A stretch of DNA of 64,000 bases from the NCBI GenBank assembly GCA_963743285.1, contig CAVUPF010000001.1, positions 496,001 through 560,000 of the forward strand, in the 5' to 3' direction. The position numbers and the translations under genes are program-made. Each line of letters begins with the position of its first letter. Position 1 is the first letter of the stretch. Below the pieces are notes generated by a model. That model searched no databases. It had not been told where the DNA came from and was given only the letters and a program-made list of their open reading frames with translations. This document shows positions 30,195 to 37,034 of this stretch, piece by piece. The DNA comes from CAVUPF01 sp963743285. Lineage in GTDB: Bacteria > Actinomycetota > Thermoleophilia > Solirubrobacterales > 70-9.

Positions 30195-30986
30195 TTGAAG
30201 ATCTGCGTCCTGGTCAAGGAGGTACCGGACGCCGCCGTCCAGAAGCGCATCGACCCCAACACGATGCGGCTGGACCGCAGCGGCGAGAAGAACCTCAACC
30301 CCTTCGACACCCACGCAATCGAGGCCGCCATGCAGATCAAGGAGGGCGGCGCGATCCCGGTCGAGGAGGTGGTCGCGGTGACGATGGGGCCCGACTCCGC
30401 GGTCCGCGCCCTCCACAAGGCCGTCGCGCTCGGCGCCGATCGCTCGGTGCACCTCTCCGATGACGCCCTGGCCGGCTCCGACGTCTGTGCGACCGGCTAC
30501 TCGCTCGCCAAGGTGCTGGAGGGCGAGAGCCCCGACCTGGTCCTGCTCGGCCAGCAGTCCGATGACGGCGAGTGCTACACGATCGGCGCCGTCGTCGCCG
30601 ACCACCTGAAGATGCCCTCGCTGACCCAGGTGATCAAGATCGACGTGACCGAGGGCAAGCTGCGCTGCGAGCGCCAGGCCGAGTACGGCTACGACACGGT
30701 CGAGGTCGAGCTGCCCGCGGTGATCAGCGTCGGCGACGCGATCAACGAGCCGCGCTACCCCAGCCTGAAGGCGATCATGGGGGCCAAGAAGAAACCGCTG
30801 GACGCGAAGGCGACCGCCGCGGTCGGGATCGACGCCGCGATGGTCGGCGAGTCCGGCTCCAAGACAGCGGTCCTCGCGCTCAACCCCCCGCCCGCCAAGC
30901 AGGCCGGGGAGATCATCGAGGATGAGGACACCAACGAGACGGTCGCCAAGATCGTCGCCTGGCTCGACGAGAGGAAGTTGATCTAG
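30195..30986 (+). CDS. etfB: Electron transfer flavoprotein beta subunit
   Basis: A 263-residue subunit of the ETF heterodimer that accepts electrons from acyl-CoA dehydrogenases. The N-terminal KICVLVKEVPD and GADRSVHLSDDALAGSD, GQQSDDGECYTIGAVVADHL segments are typical. TTG 30195 is preferred because AAGGAGG stands seven bases upstream and the protein then starts like its relatives; a TTG six bases earlier is too close to that site. The stop directly abuts the alpha-subunit ATG. Confidence 0.95.
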   Translation: MKICVLVKEVPDAAVQKRIDPNTMRLDRSGEKNLNPFDTHAIEAAMQIKEGGAIPVEEVVAVTMGPDSAVRALHKAVALGADRSVHLSDDALAGSDVCATGYSLAKVLEGESPDLVLLGQQSDDGECYTIGAVVADHLKMPSLTQVIKIDVTEGKLRCERQAEYGYDTVEVELPAVISVGDAINEPRYPSLKAIMGAKKKPLDAKATAAVGIDAAMVGESGSKTAVLALNPPPAKQAGEIIEDEDTNETVAKIVAWLDERKLI

Positions 30987-31961
30987 ATGGCCGGCATCCT
31001 GGTTTACGCCCTGCACGACGACGAGGGCACCTTCAACAAGAACTCGCTCGGGGCGATCTCCGAGGCGGCGAAGCTGGCCGGCGAGATCGGCGGCGAAGCC
31101 GCCGCGGTGGTTGTCGGCGAGGTCGCCGACGGCGCCTGCGCGGCGCTCGGCAACTACGGCGCGGCGAAGGTCTTCCACGCCAAGGACGCGCCGGAGGGGC
31201 TCGCCCAGCCGATCATCGACGTGATGGCCAAGGTGATCTCGGAGAACGGCTTCGGCTACGCGCTGTTCGGCGGCGGCCTGCTCGGCTTTGAGATCGGCGC
31301 CGGGCTGACCGCGCGGCTGAACGCCGGCGTGACGATGGAGGTCACCGAGGTCAAGGTTCTCGACGGCAAGCTGGTCGCCGAGCGCCCGATCCTCCAGGAC
31401 TCCCAGATCGCCGACGTCGGCTACGTCGCCGAGCCGGGGATCATCATCGGGCGGCTCAACGCCTTCGACGCCAAGGAGACCGGCGGCAGCGCCGAGGTGG
31501 TCGAGATCGAGGTCGAGCTGTCGCCTTGGTCTGAGAAGGCGAAGATGCTCCAGCGCGGCGAGCAGCGCGGCGCCGACCTCAACATCGAGGACGCCGACAT
31601 CCTGATCGGCGGCGGTCGCGGCCTCGGTGCGGCCGAGGGCTTCAAGCTCTGCGAGGAACTCGCCGACTCGATGGGCGGGGCGGTTGCGGCGACCCGCGCC
31701 GTGGTCGACGCCGGCTGGTACCCCTACGCGGCCCAGATCGGCCAGACCGGCAAGACGGTGGCGCCGAAGCTCTACCTGGCGGCTGGCATCTCGGGGGCGA
31801 TCCAGCACAAGGTCGGGATGCAGAGCTCGGAGAACATCCTCGCGATCAACAAGGACCAGAACGCGCCGATCTTCGAGTTCTCCGACCTCGGCGTGGTCGG
31901 CGATCTGCACAAGATCCTCCCCAAGCTGACCGAGGCGATCAAGGCGAAGAAGGGCGGCTGA
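30987..31961 (+). CDS. etfA: Electron transfer flavoprotein alpha subunit
   Basis: A 324-residue FAD-binding subunit. Domain I (about 1-190) pairs with EtfB. The C-terminal FAD domain shows GGRGLGAAEGF, AATRAVVDAGWYPYAAQIGQ then TGKTVAPKLYLAAGISGAIQ and SENILAINKDQNAPIF, the canonical ETF-alpha signature. It is co-transcribed with etfB (no gap) and followed 33 bp later by the ETF dehydrogenase. Confidence 0.96.
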   Translation: MAGILVYALHDDEGTFNKNSLGAISEAAKLAGEIGGEAAAVVVGEVADGACAALGNYGAAKVFHAKDAPEGLAQPIIDVMAKVISENGFGYALFGGGLLGFEIGAGLTARLNAGVTMEVTEVKVLDGKLVAERPILQDSQIADVGYVAEPGIIIGRLNAFDAKETGGSAEVVEIEVELSPWSEKAKMLQRGEQRGADLNIEDADILIGGGRGLGAAEGFKLCEELADSMGGAVAATRAVVDAGWYPYAAQIGQTGKTVAPKLYLAAGISGAIQHKVGMQSSENILAINKDQNAPIFEFSDLGVVGDLHKILPKLTEAIKAKKGG

Positions 31962-31994
31962 GCGCGAGCTCAGCCGCTGCGAAGGAGTTTCGAG

Positions 31995-33689
31995 ATGCCA
32001 GTAGCACCGAGCGAGTTCCCGCCGCCGTTCGACCCCGCTGCGGTGATCGGCCCGCCGACCGATTCCGAGCAGGATCGGATCGAGGTCGGCGTCGCGATCG
32101 TCGGCGGTGGCCCGGCCGGGCTCGCCTGCGCGAACAAGCTGATGCAGCTGCTCGAGGGCGAGCCGGAGCTGGCCGAGAAGCTGGGCGAAGTCCCGGTGGC
32201 GGTGATCGAGAAGGGCAAAGTCGCGGGGGCGCACCTGCTCTCGGGGGCCAACATGAAGCCCTCGGCGATGGAAGAGCTGTTCCCCGGGCTCGATCCCGCC
32301 GAGTGGCCGGTCTACCAGGAGGTGACCAAGGACGCGGTCTACCTGCTGACCAAGAACCGAGCCTTCCCGCTCAAGCCACCGCCTCCCAACTTCCGCAATC
32401 ACGGCAACTACGTCACCTCGGTCGCCAAGCTCGGCCGCTTCCTCGCCGAGAAAGCCGAGGAGGCGGGCGTCTACATCCTCGCCGAGACTGCGGCGACCAA
32501 GCTCTTGGTCGAGGACCGGGTGGTCAAGGGCGTGCGCTCCGGCGACCGCGGTCGCGGCAAGGACGGGGAGGAGCTGGCCAACTTCGAGCCGGGCTCAGAC
32601 GTCCTCGCCAGGGCGACCGTCTTGGCAGAGGGCACGGTCGGCCACCTCACCTACGCCGCCTATGACTACTTCGATCTGCACGGCGCGGAGCCGATGCGCT
32701 GGGAGCTGGGCGTGAAAGAGGTCTGGGAGGTGGAGGAGCCGCTTGACCGGGTCATCCACACGATGGGCTGGCCGTTGCGCAAATCGGCCCGCTACAACGA
32801 GTTCGGCGGCAGCTTCATCTACCCGATGGGCGAGGACAAGGTCTGCATCGGCCTCGTCGTCGGCCTCGACTACACCGACGCCACCTTCAGCTGCCATGAC
32901 GCCCTGCAGCTGATGAAGACCCACCCCTTCATCAAGAAGATCCTCAAGGGTGGCAAGCGGGTCGCCTGGGGCGCGAAGACGATCCCCTCGGGCGGATATT
33001 TCGCGATGCCGAAGCGCCTTGCCGTGCCGGGCATGGCGATCGCCGGTGACGCCGCCAGCATGGTCAACATCCCGACCCTGAAGGGCGTCCACTACGCGAT
33101 GCACGCCGGCATCTATGCGGCGGAGGCGATCGTCGCGGCCCTCAAGGAAGACTCGGTCAACTTCGAGGCCTACGACGAGAAGGTCCACAACTCGCTGATC
33201 GAGAAGGACCTGTATCGATCGCGAAACGTGCGCCAGGCCTTCTCGAAAGGCTTCTTCGTCGGTGGCGCGATCGCGAATGGCTGGGCGTTGACCAACGGCG
33301 CCTTCCCCCCCGGCCAGTGGAAGCAGGAGGACGACGCCGAGCACGAGATGGAGATCGGCAGGGCGGGGGAGACCTACCCCAAGCCCGACAACGAGCTGAC
33401 CTTCAACAAGCTCGACTCGGTCTTCCTCTCCGGCAACGCGACCCGCGACGACGCCCCCAACCACGTCCGCATCCAGACCAGGGTGCCGCGGGAGATCGCC
33501 CAGACCTGGGTCTCGATGTGCCCGGCCCAGGTCTATGAGATCCCCGACGAGCAGCTGCAGAGTGGGTCCGCCGAAGTCGACGTCCACGTCACCGCCTCCA
33601 ACTGCGTGCAGTGCGGGGCGATCACCGCGAAGGGCGGGCGCCTGACCCTGCCCGAGGGCGGCGATGGGCCGCTTTACCAGGAGACCTGA
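31995..33689 (+). CDS. Electron transfer flavoprotein-quinone oxidoreductase (FixC/ETF-QO type)
   Basis: A 564-residue membrane-associated flavoprotein that oxidises ETF and reduces quinone. FAD-binding VAIVGGGPAGLACANKL lies near residue 37; AHLLSGANMKPSAMEELFPG and the long ubiquinone-binding middle follow, then GDAASMVNIPTLKGVHYAMH. The C-terminal ferredoxin-like part has SMCPAQVYE and SNCVQCGAITAKGG. The canonical enzyme has four Cys there (C...CxxCxxC); here the last position is Ile, leaving three. AAGGAG precedes the ATG. It forms one operon with etfBA. Confidence 0.93.
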   Translation: MPVAPSEFPPPFDPAAVIGPPTDSEQDRIEVGVAIVGGGPAGLACANKLMQLLEGEPELAEKLGEVPVAVIEKGKVAGAHLLSGANMKPSAMEELFPGLDPAEWPVYQEVTKDAVYLLTKNRAFPLKPPPPNFRNHGNYVTSVAKLGRFLAEKAEEAGVYILAETAATKLLVEDRVVKGVRSGDRGRGKDGEELANFEPGSDVLARATVLAEGTVGHLTYAAYDYFDLHGAEPMRWELGVKEVWEVEEPLDRVIHTMGWPLRKSARYNEFGGSFIYPMGEDKVCIGLVVGLDYTDATFSCHDALQLMKTHPFIKKILKGGKRVAWGAKTIPSGGYFAMPKRLAVPGMAIAGDAASMVNIPTLKGVHYAMHAGIYAAEAIVAALKEDSVNFEAYDEKVHNSLIEKDLYRSRNVRQAFSKGFFVGGAIANGWALTNGAFPPGQWKQEDDAEHEMEIGRAGETYPKPDNELTFNKLDSVFLSGNATRDDAPNHVRIQTRVPREIAQTWVSMCPAQVYEIPDEQLQSGSAEVDVHVTASNCVQCGAITAKGGRLTLPEGGDGPLYQET

Positions 33690-33717
33690 GGGCATCGCGG
33701 TCAGGCGGGTGGGCTCT

Positions 33718-33732
33718 GCTCCGCCACGGAGC
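33718..33732. terminator. Hairpin between convergent genes
   Basis: GCTCCG CCA CGGAGC, perfect 6-3-6, in the 48-bp gap between the ETF-QO stop and the end of the AAA ATPase gene. It could terminate both transcripts; no T tail is seen. Confidence 0.4.
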
Positions 33733-33737
33733 GAGGG

Positions 33738-34919
33738 CTACGCGTTCGTGCGCCGCTGGAGGTAGTCGCGGAACTTCGGCGCAGTGTAGGCGTACTCGCC
33801 TTTGCGAATCCGATAGAGGACGCCGGCCTCCACCAGGCGGCCGAGGAGGACGTTGACGTTGCCGGGTGTCTTATCCGACGCCATGTTGAGGTCCGATGCT
33901 CGCAGCGGTGGATAGGGGCATGAGGCAGATGCGAGCAACACGTCCTGCTCGGCAGGAGTGAGCGTCGCCACCCGTGGCTCGTAGAAGTCACTGTCGAGAC
34001 GGCGATAGATCTCCGGTCGCACCTCGACAAGCAGCTCCATGGTCAGACGATCGACTCCGGCCAGCTCTGCCGCGTCCCAAAGCTCCGATCCCCAGAGCTG
34101 GATGAAGTACGGATAGCCCTCTATCTCCTCCACCACGGTCTCTGCGACCTCTTTCTCCACAGAGCGCCCGGACTGCACGAGAGGCCGCGTGAACGCGGCA
34201 AGTGCCTCATCGTGTGGAAGCGAGTCGACCTCCTCTCCGCGGAAGAGACGCTCGCTGTAGGAGCGGGCTTTCTGCAGGTTTGCTGCGAGATTGGGGAGCC
34301 CGCAAACAACCACCCCCAGTGGCAGCTCCTGGCGCTGCAGGGCGACGAGTGGGGCGATCAACAGTGATAGCGGGTGCTCGCCGTGGCGCTCACGCTCATC
34401 GCGGATCAGCTGGGCCTCGTCCAAGAGCAGCACGAGGCCCTCGCGGCCTTTGGATTTCGCCATCTCGACGGTGGCGAAAAGCTCCCGCGCAAGGTCGTGC
34501 TCACGCCGAGAGCCCGGTGCAATGGTCAGCGAGACGTCTTCCCAGCTGACGGCCAGGTTGCCGCTGCGTAGGGCCCTGCCGGCGATTGCGCGTAGCCTCT
34601 CTGAGCGGGAAAGTCGCCTCCGTGCTCTCGCGAGGAGTCCCTCGATCGCATCATGAAGGGTCGCGTCAGTGTTATGAGAGGGCTGGAGCTCCAACTCGGC
34701 GGGCTCCCAGTTGGCTGTTTCGGCCTGTTCGGCAAAGGCACCGAGGAGCACGGTCTTGCCTACGCCGCGAAGCCCCGCCACCCTCATGCTTGCCTGTTGC
34801 TCGGGAGCGGCACGCAGCATCGCGGCGAAGCGGCGAAGCGAGGCATCGCGTCCGGCGAGATAGACAGGGCGAACGCCGACGCCCGGGCGGTAGGGGTTTT
34901 TGCTCGAAGTCTGAGTCAT
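33738..34919 (-). CDS. AAA-type ATPase with C-terminal winged helix
   Basis: A 393-residue protein of the archaeal-type/AAA_16-like ATPase group. It opens NPYRPGVGVRPVYLAGRDA, with Walker A GLRGVGKTVLL, Walker B LVLLLDEAQLI, sensor region LGVVVCGLPNL and a C-terminal winged helix (TPAEQDVLLASA through YTAPKFRDYLQRR). Such stand-alone ATPases are common in actinobacteria; their role is not settled, with signal-transducing NTPase or TA-like functions suggested. ATG 34919 lies inside an inverted repeat, which suggests self-regulation. Confidence 0.8.
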   Translation of the reverse strand: MTQTSSKNPYRPGVGVRPVYLAGRDASLRRFAAMLRAAPEQQASMRVAGLRGVGKTVLLGAFAEQAETANWEPAELELQPSHNTDATLHDAIEGLLARARRRLSRSERLRAIAGRALRSGNLAVSWEDVSLTIAPGSRREHDLARELFATVEMAKSKGREGLVLLLDEAQLIRDERERHGEHPLSLLIAPLVALQRQELPLGVVVCGLPNLAANLQKARSYSERLFRGEEVDSLPHDEALAAFTRPLVQSGRSVEKEVAETVVEEIEGYPYFIQLWGSELWDAAELAGVDRLTMELLVEVRPEIYRRLDSDFYEPRVATLTPAEQDVLLASASCPYPPLRASDLNMASDKTPGNVNVLLGRLVEAGVLYRIRKGEYAYTAPKFRDYLQRRTNA

Positions 34920-34971
34920 TACATAAACTCTGTAACTTTGGGGCATAATAAAGAAGAACCTGTAATGAGTC
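34913..34971. promoter_or_regulatory. Inverted repeats around the AAA ATPase promoter
   Basis: GAGTCATTACA (34913-34923) and TGTAATGAGTC (34961-34971) form an 11-bp inverted repeat with one mismatch. Inside, TTACA TAAACTC TGTAA (34919-34935) is a second, perfect one. The left arm covers the ATPase ATG. The tract is AT-rich and contains the promoter. The encoded winged helix is a candidate binder. Confidence 0.55.
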
Positions 34972-35022
34972 AAGCTTCGGGTACGTGCCTGGTGACGAGC
35001 GCCTAATAACCTCGCCCGCGCG

Positions 35023-35877
35023 GTGCTCGCACTCGGAATAGTCGCGGCGGTTGGGGCCTCGATGCTCTACAACACCTCGATCGCGCTGCAGGCGCTGGAG
35101 GCACGGGACATTCCGCATGAGCACTCACTGCGACCCTCGCTGATCGGCAGATTGGCGAGGAACCGGCGCTGGTTGGGGGCCACTGCGCTCGGGTTGCTCG
35201 GCTGGCCGCTGGAGATAGCCGCGCTGCTGCTTGCCCCGTTGACCGTGGTGCAGCCGTGCCTGGCGAGCGGCCTGGTCCTGCTGCTCTGGCTGGGGGCGAG
35301 GCGGTTGGGGGAGGCGCCAGGGCGAAGGGAGGCGCTCGCCGTGGCGGCGATCGTGGTCGGCTTGGCCGGGGTGGCCTGGGCGGCGCCGGCGCGCAGCACC
35401 GAGTACGCCGGGGTCGGCGCGATCATCGCGGCGCTTGCCCTGCTCGCCGCGCCGCTCGCCGCGCCCTACGTGCTGCGTGACCGAGCGGCGGCGATCGGAC
35501 TGTTGCCGGTGATCAGCGCCGGCTGCGGCTACGCCTGGACGGGGATTGCCAGCAAGCTGCTGACCGACGAGCTCGCCGCGGGGACGCTGCTCATCGCGCT
35601 CGGCTGGCTCGCCACCGCGGCAGCCTCGGAGGGCTTGGCGCTGCTCAGCGAGATGAGCGCGCTGCAGCGCCGCCCGGCAACGCGTGTCGCCCCGATCATG
35701 TTCGCCGTGCAGGTGCTGGTACCGGTGGCACTGGCGCCGTTGATCTTCAGCGAGTCGTGGGCCGGCACGCCGCTGGGAGGCCTCGCCCTGCTCGCTTTCA
35801 TGGCAATAGCGGTCGCCGGCACCGTGCTGCTCGCCGGTTCGCGCGCGGTTGGAGCCGTGATCGAAAATGCCCGATAG
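35023..35877 (+). CDS. DMT-superfamily (EamA-like) membrane permease
   Basis: A 284-residue integral membrane protein with about nine to ten hydrophobic helices, e.g. GIVAAVGASMLYNTSIALQA, PLEIAALLLAPLTVVQPCLA and AIAVAGTVLLAGSRAVGAVI, arranged as two five-helix halves as in drug/metabolite transporters. The GTG at 35023 is the first start in the frame. Substrate unknown. It is divergent from the AAA ATPase and followed by the glycan operon after about 120 bp. Confidence 0.78.
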   Translation: MLALGIVAAVGASMLYNTSIALQALEARDIPHEHSLRPSLIGRLARNRRWLGATALGLLGWPLEIAALLLAPLTVVQPCLASGLVLLLWLGARRLGEAPGRREALAVAAIVVGLAGVAWAAPARSTEYAGVGAIIAALALLAAPLAAPYVLRDRAAAIGLLPVISAGCGYAWTGIASKLLTDELAAGTLLIALGWLATAAASEGLALLSEMSALQRRPATRVAPIMFAVQVLVPVALAPLIFSESWAGTPLGGLALLAFMAIAVAGTVLLAGSRAVGAVIENAR

Positions 35878-35999
35878 CCGACCCGCGCCAGGCATGGGGT
35901 CCGTATGCGCTGGTAGCCTTGCGAGACCTTCTGCAAGCAAACGTCGTTAACTCGTCCCTGCGAAGGCGAACCCCAGCCACACCCACCTAAGGAGCCATC

Positions 36000-37034
36000 G
36001 TAGGGCCTGTACAGACAACCCGGCCTGACGCGACCCAGTTCGCGATCGGGTTCGACCACCGAGACCGTGAGCGCCTCTTCGAGCTGTGGGCCGAAGTGCT
36101 CGATTCCGAGCAGTGGTCAGAAGGGCGGATGCTCGCCGCCTTCGAGCAGCGCTGGTCGGAGTGGAACGGCCTGCCCAGCCTCGGGCTGGGCAGCTGGGCG
36201 GGTGGCGCCTTGGCGGCGCTCGAGTTCGCCGCGGTGCGGGGCGAGACCGTGCTCTGCCCCTCCAACACCTTCATGGCGACGCCGCTGGCGGCGATCAAGG
36301 CGGGGGCCGAGGTCGAGTTCGTCGACTGCAACCGGACCGACCTCTGCATGTCCTTCGAGGACTTTGAGGCCAAGGCCGAGCGAGTCAAGCCGAAGGCGGC
36401 GATCCTCGTCCACATCGGCGGCCACCTCGCTTTTGACTCCGATCGGATCGCCTCCTACTGCCGCGAGAATGGGATCTTCCTGCTCGAGGACTGCGCCCAC
36501 GCCCACGGCGCCGAGTGGAGCGGTCGCAAGCCGGGTGGCTTCGGCGACGCCGGCGTCTACTCGCTCTACGCGACCAAGACGGTCTCGACCGGCGAGGGCG
36601 GGGTGCTGGTCTCCTCGGACCCCGAGTTGATCGAGTTCGCCGGCAAGTTCCGCAACTACGGCAAGTTCGAGCACGAGGTCGACGGCCTCAACTTCCGGAT
36701 GAGCGAGTTCACCGCCGCGCTCGGGCTGGTTCAGGCCGAGCGCATGGAAGAGATCGTCAGCTGGAAGAACTCCTACGCCCGCGAGCAGCTCGACCCGCGC
36801 CACCCGGCCCGCCTCGAGCTGCCCGACGGCATGAGCTCGGGCCTTTACAAGTACATCGTCTTTGAGGAAATCGAGAAGTCCACCGGCCGCGTCTACGAGG
36901 AGCCCTGCCACCGGATCATGGGGCGCGGGGTGGAGCTGCCCAACACCGACTGGGTGGCCGAGAACCATTGGTGCGTACCGCTCTACTACCGCCCGGAGAG
37001 TCGCGAGGCGGCGCTCGGCAAGGAGGCAGCATGA
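36000..37034 (+). CDS. DegT/DnrJ/EryC1/StrS-family PLP aminotransferase
   Basis: Sugar-aminotransferase-fold enzyme of about 345 residues. PLP-site motifs are CPSNTFMATPLAAIKAGAEV, FVDCNRTDLCMSFEDF, EDCAHAHGAEW and SLYATKTVSTGEGG (Schiff-base Lys). Homology runs upstream of the first ATG/GTG/TTG (GTG 36096), through FAIGFDHRDRERLFELWAEV. The preceding TAAGGAG suggests a start at or near GTA 36000 or ATC 35997, both non-canonical. It probably aminates a nucleotide-linked ketosugar for a cell-surface glycan. The stop overlaps the next gene. Confidence 0.85.
   Translation, partial: VGPVQTTRPDATQFAIGFDHRDRERLFELWAEVLDSEQWSEGRMLAAFEQRWSEWNGLPSLGLGSWAGGALAALEFAAVRGETVLCPSNTFMATPLAAIKAGAEVEFVDCNRTDLCMSFEDFEAKAERVKPKAAILVHIGGHLAFDSDRIASYCRENGIFLLEDCAHAHGAEWSGRKPGGFGDAGVYSLYATKTVSTGEGGVLVSSDPELIEFAGKFRNYGKFEHEVDGLNFRMSEFTAALGLVQAERMEEIVSWKNSYAREQLDPRHPARLELPDGMSSGLYKYIVFEEIEKSTGRVYEEPCHRIMGRGVELPNTDWVAENHWCVPLYYRPESREAALGKEAA

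Noticed and set aside
30159..32402. 747-codon minus-strand open frame opposite etfB/etfA.
   Set aside because: Composition-driven shadow of strongly conserved ETF genes; no recognisable motif.
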